From Thermococcus sp. 2319x1 (GTDB lineage Archaea > Methanobacteriota_B > Thermococci > Thermococcales > Thermococcaceae): DNA of 64,000 bases. The position numbers were made by a program, and so were the translations under genes. The DNA lies in assembly GCF_001484685.1 (NCBI RefSeq), contig NZ_CP012200.1, positions 1,482,321 through 1,546,320 on the forward strand, read 5' to 3'. Every line of letters begins with the position of its first letter. Position 1 is the stretch's first letter. Positions 16,858 to 26,884 of this stretch are shown piece by piece. The notes beneath the pieces are model-generated. The model saw nothing but the letters and a program-made list of their open reading frames with translations, had not been told where the DNA came from and searched no databases.

Positions 16858-17187
16858 TGTTGCTCTATTCCCTCCTTTTTTGAACGTCACAATCTTGCCT
16901 ATCACGGTGTATTGCCACTTCTCGAGGAAGGGCCTCCTTATGAGCTGTATGTAGCGCCCGATTTCTCTTCCGTCCACTTCGAGGCCGACCTTGATCACGT
17001 TGAAGACGAAACTTCCGAAGGTATTGTTTGGAAATTCTTGCGCTTGTTGAGCACGGCCATGAGCCTCGGGAATCCATCCCTCAATTCTAAGGCCCTTCTG
17101 GAGCGCTTCATCCACGGGGAATCCATAGCTCCGCGCGGCCCTGATTAACTGCCCTATTGGCTCCTCGAAGCAGAAGTTGGCGGATAT
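16858..17187 (-). pseudogene. Unrecognised gene remnant
   Basis: The minus strand is open from 17187 and reads ANFCFEEPIGQLIRAARSYG, LRIEGWIPEAHGRAQQAQ, then GSFVFNVIKVGLEVDGREIG and FLEKWQYTVIGKIVTFKKGG. This is plausible protein sequence with no start codon context and no natural end; it runs antisense into the FMN reductase. It is probably the middle of a truncated gene. I do not recognise the family. Between 17190 and 17515 I find no convincing gene. Confidence 0.35.
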
Positions 17188-17515
17188 TCATAATGAAGAA
17201 CATTCTCAGACCAGTATACCTCGGGCAATGGAGGAGCAAGTGTCACGATTACTAACATACGTAAAGCCGTCAAAATCACTGTTGATGGAGGATGTTTGAG
17301 AGGTTTAGTCCTTACAGGGCAGGCTTGTTGCAAAGAAGAACTTAGATACCTTCTTTTATTCGATTCTGGGTCTCACAACAGAATAAGCCTCCTTTTGACT
17401 TTTTATCTCAGACCGAGCCGTTTGTCCAACAACGTCCCCTTCTCGGCGGGCCTGAATGATTTATTCAATTGACATGTATTTGTATAGATTACCGGAACAT
17501 TTCCAAAATAATGGA

Positions 17516-17527
17516 AAAATTTATAAG
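17516..17527 (+). promoter_or_regulatory. TATA element of the subtilisin gene
   Basis: AAATTTATAAGC lies about 36 bases before the ATG at 17563, with GGGTG at 17551-17555 as a weak ribosome site. Spacing and sequence fit a strong archaeal promoter. Confidence 0.6.
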
Positions 17528-17562
17528 CCCTGAACCTCAAAGTTGTAGCTGGGTGTCCTTAC

Positions 17563-18843
17563 ATGAGAAGGGCTGCCACAATCTTGATTGCAATGTTGGT
17601 TTTGTTTAGTCCATTGGTCATGGCAGTTAGTTATGACACACCACAGGATAGAGATGTTGTCAGAGTTATCGTAGGTGTACGTGAAAGTGCAGGAAAGAAC
17701 GTTGTCGGCATGTCTGAAATAGAGGGAGAAAAGAACAAAGATCCAATGGCGGAATTTATGATCTACACAGCCCAACTAAAAGGCTACGGCAAATTGAAAA
17801 AGGAAATACCGGAAATCGGTGTAATAGTTCTGGAAGTCCCGAGGAAGGCCCTTGAAAAGATTAAAGGGCTCCCCTTTGTGACATATGTTGAAGAAGACGT
17901 AAAGTACCATGCCCTTGGTGAAGTCCAGTGGGACGTTCAGTACATCTATGCTCCAAATGTCTGGAACAACTACTACAAAACCTATGGGTACGCCGCATAT
18001 GGCTACCACCCAAGCATCCAGATTGCGGTTCTCGATACGGGTGTAGACTACACCCACCCCGATCTGCAAGGTGCTTTTAGCTGGTGTGTGAGAGTTCTAA
18101 ATAATGGGGGATCCTACTACAAGGGCACTGACCTGAGGTACTGCTGGGATGACAATGGACACGGCACGCACGTTGCTGGAACAATAGGAGCGAGCCTCAA
18201 CGGGCAGGGCATAGCCGGAGTTGCCCCATACGTTCAAATGTACGTAGTAAAGGTGCTGGACAGCCGGGGCAGCGGTTACTTATCGGACATCGCCCAAGGC
18301 ATTATAGAGGCAACCAAGGGGCCGGATGGAATACCCGGAACAGCCGACGATGCCGACGTAATAAGCATGTCCCTTGGCGGTTCTAAAAGCACCACCCTCT
18401 ATAACGCGGTCAGATACGCTTACTCTTATGGAGTTGTCCTTGTGGCTGCCAGTGGAAATGAAGGTGCCCCCTATCCAAGCTATCCCGCAGCCTATTCCGA
18501 GGTAATAGCCGTTGGGGCTATCGACTCAAACTACAGAATTGCCAGTTTCAGCAACAGGAGGCCGGATGTAGTAGCTCCCGGTGTTAACGTGTATTCAACA
18601 CTTCCAGGTGGTACTTACGGCACGATGAGCGGTACTTCGATGGCCTGTCCCCACGTCAGCGGGGTTGTTGCACTTATGCAGGCTTTGAGGGTTGCGGCAG
18701 GCAAGCCAAAGCTCACGCCGTATCAAGTCAGAAACATTCTAATCAGCACTGCAATCGATCTCGGTTCCCGGGGTTATGACGTATACTACGGCTACGGGCT
18801 TGTGGATGCAGAATACGCGGTCTATTATGCCTTGAACTCCTGA
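17563..18843 (+). CDS. Secreted subtilisin-like serine protease
   Basis: A 426-aa preproenzyme. A signal peptide (about residues 1-21, ending SPLVMA) is followed by an inhibitor-I9-type propeptide (about 25-110, with VRVIVGVRE and FVTYVEEDVKYHAL). The catalytic domain carries the triad: Asp in AVLDTGVDYTHPDL, His in GHGTHVAGTIGA and Ser in SGTSMACPHVSGVVAL, plus the oxyanion Asn in AASGNEGAP. Two cysteines (WCVRVL and RYCWDD) flank an insertion before the His motif and may form a disulfide. It is close to Thermococcus subtilisins in layout. It acts outside the cell in peptide scavenging. Confidence 0.92.
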   Translation: MRRAATILIAMLVLFSPLVMAVSYDTPQDRDVVRVIVGVRESAGKNVVGMSEIEGEKNKDPMAEFMIYTAQLKGYGKLKKEIPEIGVIVLEVPRKALEKIKGLPFVTYVEEDVKYHALGEVQWDVQYIYAPNVWNNYYKTYGYAAYGYHPSIQIAVLDTGVDYTHPDLQGAFSWCVRVLNNGGSYYKGTDLRYCWDDNGHGTHVAGTIGASLNGQGIAGVAPYVQMYVVKVLDSRGSGYLSDIAQGIIEATKGPDGIPGTADDADVISMSLGGSKSTTLYNAVRYAYSYGVVLVAASGNEGAPYPSYPAAYSEVIAVGAIDSNYRIASFSNRRPDVVAPGVNVYSTLPGGTYGTMSGTSMACPHVSGVVALMQALRVAAGKPKLTPYQVRNILISTAIDLGSRGYDVYYGYGLVDAEYAVYYALNS

Positions 18844-18851
18844 GGCCCTTT

Positions 18852-18870
18852 GGTTTCTTTTCTTTTTTCA
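18852..18870 (+). terminator. T-rich archaeal terminator
   Basis: Runs of T (GGTTTCTTTTCTTTTTTC) begin about 10 bases after the protease stop, the usual form of an archaeal intrinsic terminator. No hairpin is evident. Confidence 0.45.
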
Positions 18871-18929
18871 GTTTCTGGGGTTTCTATCTTGTCCGAGCTT
18901 TTGACATTTTTATGCATATTTTCTTCAGT

Positions 18930-18944
18930 AAAGCTTTTAAATTT
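18930..18944 (+). promoter_or_regulatory. TATA element of purK-purE
   Basis: AAGCTTTTAAATTTG lies about 25-35 bases upstream of the purK ATG, implying a leaderless or almost leaderless transcript. No ribosome site is seen before the purK start, in keeping with this. Confidence 0.45.
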
Positions 18945-18964
18945 GGCATTTTTTAGTTAAAACC

Positions 18965-20110
18965 ATGATGGACAAACTCAGAATCGGAATCCTCGGCGGT
19001 GGACAGCTGGCCAAGATGAGCGCGCAGGAAGCAAGGAGGATGGGGTTCGAGGTTCTTGTCTTGGATCCAACCCCCGGATGTCCCGCCAGCATGGTTGCTG
19101 AACAGATCATTGGAAGCTTCAAAGACGAGGAAAAGATAGTCGAGCTCGCCGAGAGGGTCGACGTTGTAACCTACGACATAGAGGGCGTCAACGTTGATGC
19201 GCTCAAAAAAGTGGCGAAGGAGAAACCCGTCATTCCCGAGCCGCACGTTTTGGAAGTAATTCGCGACAAGTACGTCCAGAGGAAAGTGATGAAGAAAGCT
19301 GGGGTTCCCGTCCCATGGTTTAGGGGGCTGAAGAGCCTGGATGAGCTTGAAAATCTCATTCCCGTTGTTCAGAAAGCCCGGAGCGGAGGCTACGATGGAA
19401 GGGGCGTTGTAGTCATTAGAGACGAAAAGGACCTTCAAAAAGCCCTGAACGTCCCTTCGTACGTTGAAGAGCTCGTACCGATCAAAAAGGAGCTTTCCGT
19501 TATAGTTGTTCGCAACGATGACGAGACGCTCGCCTACCCAACCACCGAGATGGTGTTCAACGGTGAGGGGAACATCCTCGACTTCCTCGTCGCTCCCGGA
19601 CGGCTCGAAAGGGACGTTGAGGAAGAGGCCGAGGAGATAGCCATTAGGGCCGTTGAATCCCTCGATGGGCGCGGCGTTTTTGGGGTCGAGATGTTCCTTG
19701 CCGAGGACGGGAGGATTTTAGTGAACGAGATCGCCCCAAGGCCCCATAACTCCGGCCACTGGACGATAGAAGCAGCCATATCGAGCCAGTTCGAGCAGCA
19801 CGTTAGAGTAGTGGCCGATCTGCCCCCCGGGAGCACCGAGATAGTTTTAAATGCCGCCATGGTGAACCTTCTTGGTGAAAAAGGCTATTATGGAAAGCCC
19901 GTTTATGAGGGAATTAGGGAAGCGCTCCGGATTCCCGGAGTTTTCGTCCACATATACGGAAAGAGGGAGGTCTTCCCCTTCAGAAAGATGGGGCACGTTA
20001 CCGCCGTCGACAAAACACTCTCCAGAGCCATCGAGAAGGCCCTCAGGGCGAAGGAACTGATAAGGGTGAGGGGTGAGGTGAATGCCCAAGGTGGGAATAA
20101 TAATGGGTAG
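18965..20110 (+). CDS. purK: N5-carboxyaminoimidazole ribonucleotide synthase
   Basis: A 381-aa ATP-grasp enzyme that carboxylates aminoimidazole ribonucleotide with ATP and bicarbonate in purine synthesis. Visible features are an N-terminal nucleotide fold ([20 protein letters not shown]), ATP-grasp motifs ([35 protein letters not shown]) and the Mg-binding [15 protein letters not shown]. Two consecutive ATG codons (18965, 18968) are possible starts. Its last 29 bases overlap purE, whose product acts next, so the two are cotranscribed and probably coupled. Confidence 0.92.
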   Translation: MMDKLRIGILGGGQLAKMSAQEARRMGFEVLVLDPTPGCPASMVAEQIIGSFKDEEKIVELAERVDVVTYDIEGVNVDALKKVAKEKPVIPEPHVLEVIRDKYVQRKVMKKAGVPVPWFRGLKSLDELENLIPVVQKARSGGYDGRGVVVIRDEKDLQKALNVPSYVEELVPIKKELSVIVVRNDDETLAYPTTEMVFNGEGNILDFLVAPGRLERDVEEEAEEIAIRAVESLDGRGVFGVEMFLAEDGRILVNEIAPRPHNSGHWTIEAAISSQFEQHVRVVADLPPGSTEIVLNAAMVNLLGEKGYYGKPVYEGIREALRIPGVFVHIYGKREVFPFRKMGHVTAVDKTLSRAIEKALRAKELIRVRGEVNAQGGNNNG

Positions 20111-20594
20111 CGACTCCGACCTTCCGGTCATGAAGGCCGCGGCTGAGGTGCTCGATGAGTTTGGGGTTGACTACGAGATAACCATCGTTTCGGCCCACAG
20201 AACCCCCGATAGGATGTTTGAGTACGCGAAAACGGCAGAGGAGAGGGGAATAGAGGTCATAATAGCCGGTGCTGGGGGTGCTGCCCACCTTCCAGGTATG
20301 ACGGCATCTATAACCACGCTTCCGGTTATAGGCGTTCCCATAAAGACCTCCACGCTGAACGGGCTTGACTCGCTCCTCTCGATAGTCCAGATGCCCTCCG
20401 GGGTTCCGGTTGCCACTGTAGCCATAAACAACGCCAAGAACGCGGCCCTTTTAGCTCTCTCAATCCTTGGAGTGAAGTACCCGGAAATAAGGGAGAAGCT
20501 CAAGGAGTACCGGAGGAGGATGAAGGAGGAAGTGGAGGAGAAGGCGAAGAGGCTCGAAACGGTTGGCTATGAGGAGTACCTTGAAGGGACGTGA
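20082..20594 (+). CDS. purE: N5-CAIR mutase
   Basis: A 170-aa PurE that converts N5-carboxyaminoimidazole ribonucleotide to CAIR. The class I substrate-binding segments [22 protein letters not shown] and [11 protein letters not shown] (about residues 9-75) are intact, as is the [15 protein letters not shown] loop. The C-terminal helix is longer and highly charged ([17 protein letters not shown]). The ATG lies inside the end of purK behind GGTGAGGTGA, a strong ribosome site. It fits the octameric bacterial/archaeal class that needs PurK. Confidence 0.93.
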   Translation: MPKVGIIMGSDSDLPVMKAAAEVLDEFGVDYEITIVSAHRTPDRMFEYAKTAEERGIEVIIAGAGGAAHLPGMTASITTLPVIGVPIKTSTLNGLDSLLSIVQMPSGVPVATVAINNAKNAALLALSILGVKYPEIREKLKEYRRRMKEEVEEKAKRLETVGYEEYLEGT

Positions 20595-20842
20595 TAAAAA
20601 CGCAACCCTCTTTAATGATGTCCTCTGGCACCGCATCGTCCGCAACAGCTGAGGGCATAGCTTAACTCCTCTTCGGTGAGCCCGGAGATTACTGCATCGT
20701 AGCTCTCCGATGCTTCGGCGTGGAGACAGCTCGACCTGTGAGGCTGGCTGCGGTGAAATACAAAGGGGACTCGATAGGAGAAGAAGGCTACTTCCTCGTT
20801 CCTACCACATTCCTCAAGAAGCTCAAAAAAAAGAGGGGCCCA
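20595..20842. other. Intergenic debris after purE
   Basis: No intact gene. On the minus strand a short open stretch reads HAEASESYDAVISGLTEEEL followed by SYALSCCGRCG and ends at a stop near 20615, resembling the tail of a Cys-containing protein. On the plus strand 20740-20840 reads AAVKYKGDSIGEEGYFLVP. Both may be pieces of lost genes; neither is recognised. Confidence 0.3.
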
Positions 20843-23800
20843 TCACGGGCCGAAAATCTTCTCAACGTCGCTCTCGCTGGGAGCGGCAAAGATCGAAAAG
20901 TCCAGATTCGGGTTCTCCATTATCGCGGTGTGCCTCGCGTCGAGGTATCCGTTGACGTTCAGGAGCTTGACGGCGAGCACCTTTATCTCCTTGCCCGTCT
21001 GCGGATTCCTTCCGGTGTAAACTTCGAGGAAAACCCTGTCGAGGTAGTTAACCGCCATCCTGTTGGTGTTGGGCCTTTCCATCCCATCCGCCCCGGGATC
21101 GCCTATCGCTATCTCGGTGTTCCCCTTTTGGTCGGTTATCGCGTAGACCGTGACGATTGTACTACCGTTTCCAAGGCTGTCCCACCGAAGCGGAACTATT
21201 GGAATGAAGGGCCCCGTTCCGAAGTCGGTTATGTTGATCATCCTCGCGTTGGGGAGTTCGCCAAAAGGCCATCCCCCGAGCTCTCCGTCGAAGATTCCCA
21301 TGAGCAGAGGGCTTGTCGGCGGGAAGGTTCCAATATCTGTCCACTCCTCCGTTTCAATATCCGCTCTCTGGGCGTTTTCAAAGGCACCCTTGAGGAGGTC
21401 ACTCACCTTCGCTGGCGTTTTGGTCGATACCCTTGCACCGTTCCCCTTGACCGTTAGACTAACGAGCTGTTCCGCCAGTTGCTTTAGGTCTGCTTTCATC
21501 GCAAGCCCCGTTATCGTGTATTCTCCGGCCCTCAGGTAGGATTCCTCAAAGGACGCCACCTCAATGGTGCTCTCGTTCGAAGGCTGTAGTATAATGGGCA
21601 TCATCGTGCTCGACTGGCCGCAGTCCATGGTGAACTCGATTTCCTGCTCGGGAATGGGCTGGAGCGGTGGAACGGTGGGGCCATTCAACGGCCTGTAGCA
21701 GAACCCTCCTGAGGGAGGATCGGTCTCAGCTATTATCTCTCCAATTCCACCTATGGGCGGGATAAGGTAGGTTCCGTTCTCATCGGGGTGGATTACGGCT
21801 ATCTCCTTTCCCGTCTTTGGGTCTATCAGGACGAGCGATATCTCCTTGGTTCCACCGATGAGGGTGAGCTCTGTCCCGTTCTCGGGAACGCCGATCTTGA
21901 CGGTCGCTATGCTCGCTCCCACCGTTCTTCCGCCCTCGCGGATGCTTCTAAGGGCGCTTCCGGTTCCAAGGTGGTATATCTCGAGGTTTTTCGCTTCGTA
22001 GCCTTTAACGGCCCCCATTACCTCAACCATGGCATCGCGGTTGAGCTTCTTAATCCCCCCATCCGTGGAGTAAAAGAAGGAACCGTCCCTGCGGTAGAAT
22101 GCGCTGATCGGCTCGCCCGTGGTGGCGTTCTCCCAGTAAGCTTTCTCGACCGCGCCAACTTCCACGAGGGCCCTGAGGTTCAGGGCTTCGCGGTACCTGA
22201 GCTGGGCGACCTCGTGGAGTATCGCAACCTGGACTCTAACGTCGCTCTCGTTCTCTGCCATCTTCATCATGGCCTTAGCATTCCTCTCCCAGCCGGTCAT
22301 CACGGGGTTTTCGAGCTCGAAGCCAAGCTTCTCAAGTTTCCCCTTTGAATCGGCTATGTCTCTCTCGTAAGCGTCGATTAATGAGCTCAGCTCCGCCTTA
22401 TCTATTCCCCAGTCGTGTCCCGGGGATGGAGTTGGTATCGGGTTGATTGAGGAGGTGCCTTTTGAAACCGGAAGCGTGGTGACCTCAACGTTTCCGTCCT
22501 CGATGAAGGCCGTTCCCCTGAATCCCACCGTTCCGTCGGTGTTGAGAACCTTGAAGGCGAGCACCTTTATCTCCTTGCCCGTCTGCGGATTCCTTCCGGT
22601 GTAAACTTCGAGGAAAACCCTGTCGAGGTAATCCGAAGCGAGCCTCGTCATGCTCGGAACCCTGCCTTCGTATCCGATATCTCCCGTCTCCATCCTGCTC
22701 TTTTCCTCAAGCCCCGGGTCTCCGAGGACTACCGTTGTCCTTCCTTTTGAATCGGTTATGGCGTAGATGACCACTTCCGTGCTCCCGTTTTCCGTTTCCC
22801 TCCACTGGGCAGGAACCATGGGGATGAAGGGCCCGTTTCCAAAGTCTGTGATGTTGATTATCCTCGCATCGGGGAGCTCACCAAAGGGCTTTCCGCCGAA
22901 CTTCTCCTTGAAAATCCCATCGAGAAGGGGACTTACGGAGCAATCGCAGGTGGTCTCAAAGGGCGTCTGCATCGACGCTTCCTGACTTTCCTGGGGCTCA
23001 AAGGCATTCATCGCCAGAACGAGGCCCCTCCTTATGTCCGTCTTCTCTATGCCGCGCCTCACGTTGATGTTTAAGTTAACGAGCTGCTCCGCGAGCTGTT
23101 TGAGGTCCGCTTTCATAGTGATGGTCGTTATCGTGTAGTTCCCGGGCACCAGGTAGGCCTGCTCAAGCGGGGCAGGGTTGTAGGGTCCTGTTGTGCCGTT
23201 GGTCGGGTCAAAGATGAAGGGGGCTATCTGCGGTGATGGGCATATCACAAAGTCATCCGGCATGGGCATGGGTTCCATCGTGTTCTCGTCGAGCGGAAGT
23301 GGCCTATAACAGAACCCCTCATCATCGGAGATTCCAACAAGGCTCGTGTTCATCGGAGGGACTATGATGAGCCCGTTCTCGTCGGCCGTTATTTCTTTCA
23401 CAACCTCGCCGGTCTCTGGGTTGATGAGCCTGAACTGCGGGCGGTACTTGTTGTGAAAGGGAGTCCGATCCCCGTTGAGAACCTGTATAACAATCCCATT
23501 GCCCGAGGTTGGAACGCCAACTCTCGCGGCCGCTATGCTTGCTCCCACCGTTCTTCCGCCCTCGCGGATGCTTCTAAGGGCGCTTCCGGTTCCAAGGTGG
23601 TATATCTCAAGGCTATCCATCCGGTAACCTTTAATCGCCATCATCTTCTCGACCATTTTCTCCCTGCTGAGCTTCTGCAGTCCGTCCTTCGAGACGTAGA
23701 AGAACTCGCCACGCATATTGTAGAACTGCGTTATCGGCTCGCCTGTGCTCGCGTTTTCCCAGTAGGAGCTCTCGACGGCGCCGATACCGACGAGCGATCT

Positions 23801-24208
23801 GAGGTTGAGAACCTCGTAGTATTTGAGCTGCGCAACGTCTTGGAGAATGAATACCCTCGTTTTGAGGTCACCCTCGCCATTGGCTTTCTCCTCAAGCGTC
23901 GATGCCAGCTTTTCCCATGTTTCCATCTCGGGGCTCTCCAGCTGGAAGTTGAGCTTGGCGAGCTTTTCTTTGTTATCCATTATCTCCCTGTCGTAAAACT
24001 CGATGAGGCCCCTGAGCCTCGCCTCGTCCTTTCCCCAGTCGTGCTGGGGGGAGGTCTCGGTTGGAGTCGTTGTGGTGGGATTTGTTGTTTCCCTTGAAGT
24101 TGTACCGGTGTTGGTGATGTTACCCTGGTCAATACAGCCAGATATAAACGCACCAAGCATTACCACACTCAAAAGCAGGGCAAAGCCTGCAAGTTTTTTC
24201 GTTTTCAT
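20843..24208 (-). CDS. Giant lipoprotein with two tandem homologous halves
   Basis: A 1,121-aa protein. The N-terminus is a lipoprotein signal (hydrophobic 7-23, lipobox AFISGC with Cys25), followed by a Thr-rich linker. Two homologous halves follow, about residues 50-575 and 595-1115, each opening HDWGKDEARLRGLI or HDWGIDKAELSSLI. Shared segments include HLGTGSALRSIREGGRTVGA, KADLKQLAEQLV, ARMINITDFGTGPFIPIV or its counterpart, and DRVFLEVYTGRNPQTGKEIK. It is anchored outside the cell. No catalytic motif is recognised. A Pro/Thr-rich linker with HDWG at about 590 marks the duplication point. Confidence 0.7.
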   Translation of the reverse strand: MKTKKLAGFALLLSVVMLGAFISGCIDQGNITNTGTTSRETTNPTTTTPTETSPQHDWGKDEARLRGLIEFYDREIMDNKEKLAKLNFQLESPEMETWEKLASTLEEKANGEGDLKTRVFILQDVAQLKYYEVLNLRSLVGIGAVESSYWENASTGEPITQFYNMRGEFFYVSKDGLQKLSREKMVEKMMAIKGYRMDSLEIYHLGTGSALRSIREGGRTVGASIAAARVGVPTSGNGIVIQVLNGDRTPFHNKYRPQFRLINPETGEVVKEITADENGLIIVPPMNTSLVGISDDEGFCYRPLPLDENTMEPMPMPDDFVICPSPQIAPFIFDPTNGTTGPYNPAPLEQAYLVPGNYTITTITMKADLKQLAEQLVNLNINVRRGIEKTDIRRGLVLAMNAFEPQESQEASMQTPFETTCDCSVSPLLDGIFKEKFGGKPFGELPDARIINITDFGNGPFIPMVPAQWRETENGSTEVVIYAITDSKGRTTVVLGDPGLEEKSRMETGDIGYEGRVPSMTRLASDYLDRVFLEVYTGRNPQTGKEIKVLAFKVLNTDGTVGFRGTAFIEDGNVEVTTLPVSKGTSSINPIPTPSPGHDWGIDKAELSSLIDAYERDIADSKGKLEKLGFELENPVMTGWERNAKAMMKMAENESDVRVQVAILHEVAQLRYREALNLRALVEVGAVEKAYWENATTGEPISAFYRRDGSFFYSTDGGIKKLNRDAMVEVMGAVKGYEAKNLEIYHLGTGSALRSIREGGRTVGASIATVKIGVPENGTELTLIGGTKEISLVLIDPKTGKEIAVIHPDENGTYLIPPIGGIGEIIAETDPPSGGFCYRPLNGPTVPPLQPIPEQEIEFTMDCGQSSTMMPIILQPSNESTIEVASFEESYLRAGEYTITGLAMKADLKQLAEQLVSLTVKGNGARVSTKTPAKVSDLLKGAFENAQRADIETEEWTDIGTFPPTSPLLMGIFDGELGGWPFGELPNARMINITDFGTGPFIPIVPLRWDSLGNGSTIVTVYAITDQKGNTEIAIGDPGADGMERPNTNRMAVNYLDRVFLEVYTGRNPQTGKEIKVLAVKLLNVNGYLDARHTAIMENPNLDFSIFAAPSESDVEKIFGP

Positions 24209-24350
24209 TTTTTCAAACCTTCTTTAGTCACGAAACGATAAAAATCAAAAAGAGCAAATTCCCTCAAGTGACTTATACTCATGGTTAGTTGTTGGGGTAT
24301 ATAACAGTTGTGCTTTACAAGAGAGAGAAAAGTAAATACAAAAATTGTAC

Positions 24351-25460
24351 TTACAGAAGTTCTTCAACAAGAGCCATTATGTTGCTCCTCGCCTTTGCCT
24401 TCAATCTCTGCAAGTGATCGCTCAAGGCTTCGCCTATGCCGTGCACAAAAAGGCTCAAAGCCTCTTCCCTGCTCAATCCGCGGGAGCGAAGGTAGAAGAG
24501 GGCATCCTCGTCAAACTGGGAAACGCTTGAAGAATGAGATGCTGCCTCTATCTCTCCGGTATCAACTTCAAGCATGGGCACGCTCACGCCGAGGGAGCCC
24601 TCATCCATGATGACCACGTGAGAGCTGACTTCACTCGAAGAGTTCTTGGCCTTTTCAAAAACTTTTGCCACACCTCTGTGCACCACCCATCCATTCCTGT
24701 AGGAATAGCCGTTTACCCTTGTTTCGCTTTTACTTTTCTCTCCATATTGAAGAACATTGGTCAGGTAATCAACGGCTGAACTTATTGCCATGGGAATTCC
24801 CCTTAAGATGAGTTCGCTTCCAACTCCTTCAAGGGAGTAGTCCTCTCTGTGGTGGCTCATCCTTCCTCCCTTGACTATAGTGAACGCTCTAACCTTGGAT
24901 CCCTCGCCAAGCGTAGCTCTGAGAAGGTAGTGGGACAAAGCGTTGTGATTCCCAACGGTCAAAATCTCAGCTTCAGCATTTTTAAGCCCAAGCTCAACCA
25001 CAAAGGATTTTGCCCCTTTTTCAGAGAGGTCGTAGATTATTACTGGCACACTGACGTTTTCCACTTCAATACTTAGGTGATGGCTTATGAAAGCATTTTC
25101 CGAGAGGTGGGAGACTATCACGAGTGGCTCCGTGAGATCCTCCGTTATTTTAAGCCGATAAGCCTTTTTGAGGGCGTAAAAGTGGAAGCCCAGAATTCTC
25201 GACTCCTCCGGCTGGGAGAGGCCGAGCGTCCCCTCTGTGAGCTCAACTCCACCGGGCAGGTTGAAACTCGCCTCGCTTCCCGAAAAGGTAACGTGTCCCT
25301 TAACCGGAACCTCGCCCGCTTTCGCTTCCGTCGGGAGCTTTAGGGGAGAGTTTTCTTCAAAGAGCTTCCACTTCGTGTAGCTCCTTATCGTAGGACTATC
25401 CCCGTACTTCTGGTAGGTGAGCTTTTCAAGCGCTTCTGCAGTTATTGTAAGTGACATCAT
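24351..25460 (-). CDS. sufD: Fe-S cluster scaffold component SufD
   Basis: A 369-aa SufD-family protein with the right-handed beta-helix type core and the C-terminal SufB/D signature region (HSSSVSQFDEDALFYLRSRG, then LSREEALSLFVHGIGEALSD). It works with SufB and the SufC ATPase to build Fe-S clusters in the cytoplasm. It is last of the sufC-sufB-sufD operon, starting 4 bases before the SufB stop behind GGGGGTG; two adjacent ATGs are possible starts. Thermococcales lack the Isc system, so this should be the main cluster assembly route. Confidence 0.9.
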   Translation of the reverse strand: MMSLTITAEALEKLTYQKYGDSPTIRSYTKWKLFEENSPLKLPTEAKAGEVPVKGHVTFSGSEASFNLPGGVELTEGTLGLSQPEESRILGFHFYALKKAYRLKITEDLTEPLVIVSHLSENAFISHHLSIEVENVSVPVIIYDLSEKGAKSFVVELGLKNAEAEILTVGNHNALSHYLLRATLGEGSKVRAFTIVKGGRMSHHREDYSLEGVGSELILRGIPMAISSAVDYLTNVLQYGEKSKSETRVNGYSYRNGWVVHRGVAKVFEKAKNSSSEVSSHVVIMDEGSLGVSVPMLEVDTGEIEAASHSSSVSQFDEDALFYLRSRGLSREEALSLFVHGIGEALSDHLQRLKAKARSNIMALVEELL

Positions 25461-26884
25461 CCAACACCCCCAACCTCGCTGAACTCAAGCTCTATAACCT
25501 TCTTGAGCACCTCAACGTACTCAAAGGGAAGCCCCTCAAGGACCTCGCTGATGAAGCCCAGGACGATGAGGCTTTTAGCCTCTTCCTCCTTTATGCCCCT
25601 TGCGTTAAGGTAGAAGAGCTTATCCTCGCTGAGCCTTCCGGTAGTAGCTTCGTGGATTATGCTCGCTGATGGCTCATCGTTCTGGTTGTGCGGATAAGTG
25701 TAGGCCCTGCTTTCTTCATCGAGGATGAGCGAGTCACATGAAACCGTGGCAGTTGAGTTCTTTGCTCCCTTGGCTATCCTGACGAGACCGCGGTAGATGT
25801 TGGTTCCCCCGTTGGCGCTTATGCTCTTCGAGACTATCTTCGAGCTGGTATTTCTGCCCACATGGAAGCTCTTGGCTCCTGTGTCTTTGAGATATGGCCC
25901 GTTGCTGAGCGAGACGACGTACTGGGCCGTTCTTGCCCCATCGCCCTTCAGGACGCTCGAGGGATAGGTGTAGGTTATGTAACTCCCTATGCTGCCTTCT
26001 ATCCACTCCACATAGGCGTTTTCCTCGATTATGGCGCGCTTGTTGTTGAAGTTTATCACGTTCCTGCTCCAGTTCTGTATGGTGGTGAACTTGACGGTGG
26101 CATTTTTGTGGGCGTATATCTCCACCATTCCGTCATGGAAGGAGAAGCCCTTGTACATCGGCGCGGAACAGCCTTCAATGAAGTGGACGTAGCTCCCTTC
26201 GTCCGCTACCAATAGGGTGTGCTCGAACTGGCCTTCCAAAGCCGAGCCGATGACGAAGAAGGCCTCTATCGGGAAAGGCACCCTAACCCCCTTCGGAATG
26301 TAGACGAAGGCTCCTCCGCTCCAGAGAGCGTGGTGTAGAGCGGAAAACTTGTGCTCGCCCGGCGGGAAAACCTTTCCGAAGTACCTCTTGACCAGGTCTG
26401 GATATTTTTTCACGGCCTCCTCCATGGGAAGCATTATGATGCCCTTCTTCTCGAACTCCTCCTTGAGCTGGGAGTAGACGCTCTCGCTGTCGAAAACAGC
26501 GGTTAAGCCCGATAAAAACTTCTTCTCTATCTCCGGGATGTTGAGCCTCTCGAAGGTCTTTCTTATGTTCTCCGGCAAATCATCCCAGTCCCTTACCTCC
26601 TTCTCAAGCTCGGGTTTGGTGTAAAGAATAAGGTTATCCAGATCGAGTTCCTCAATACCAACAACCCATCTGGGCATTGGAAGTTTTTCAAAAAGCTCCA
26701 AAGCCCTTAATCTATGCCTGAGCATCCACTCAGGTTCCTTTTTTATCCTCGAAAGCTCCTCCACCGTTTCTCGGCTTATCTTTCCCTTCAGCTCTATTTC
26801 CTTGGGGTAAGGAACGGCCGTTCCAAGAATCTCCTCAAGGGAGCCCGCCTTCAAGATTTCCTCAAGCTTTGAGTGCTCACTCAT
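25457..26884 (-). CDS. sufB: Fe-S cluster scaffold SufB
   Basis: A 475-aa SufB. Recognisable segments are PEHKFSALHHALWSGGAFVY-like sequence (about residues 195-215), VPFPIEAFFVI, HFIEGCSAPMYKGFSFHDG, the conserved TVSCDSLILDEESRAYTYP, and the C-terminal ATTGRLSEDKLFYLNARGI with EEEAKSLIVLGFISEVL. It is the scaffold on which the nascent cluster forms with SufC and SufD. It overlaps sufC and sufD by 4 bases each, a typical coupled operon. Confidence 0.94.
   Translation of the reverse strand: MSEHSKLEEILKAGSLEEILGTAVPYPKEIELKGKISRETVEELSRIKKEPEWMLRHRLRALELFEKLPMPRWVVGIEELDLDNLILYTKPELEKEVRDWDDLPENIRKTFERLNIPEIEKKFLSGLTAVFDSESVYSQLKEEFEKKGIIMLPMEEAVKKYPDLVKRYFGKVFPPGEHKFSALHHALWSGGAFVYIPKGVRVPFPIEAFFVIGSALEGQFEHTLLVADEGSYVHFIEGCSAPMYKGFSFHDGMVEIYAHKNATVKFTTIQNWSRNVINFNNKRAIIEENAYVEWIEGSIGSYITYTYPSSVLKGDGARTAQYVVSLSNGPYLKDTGAKSFHVGRNTSSKIVSKSISANGGTNIYRGLVRIAKGAKNSTATVSCDSLILDEESRAYTYPHNQNDEPSASIIHEATTGRLSEDKLFYLNARGIKEEEAKSLIVLGFISEVLEGLPFEYVEVLKKVIELEFSEVGGVG

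Noticed and set aside
16912-17148. 78-aa plus-strand frame after the FMN reductase
   Set aside because: The minus strand gives more protein-like sequence over the same bases; the plus frame has no ribosome site.
20720-21457. 245-aa plus-strand frame
   Set aside because: Most of it is antisense to the lipoprotein gene; only its first about 40 codons lie in intergenic debris.
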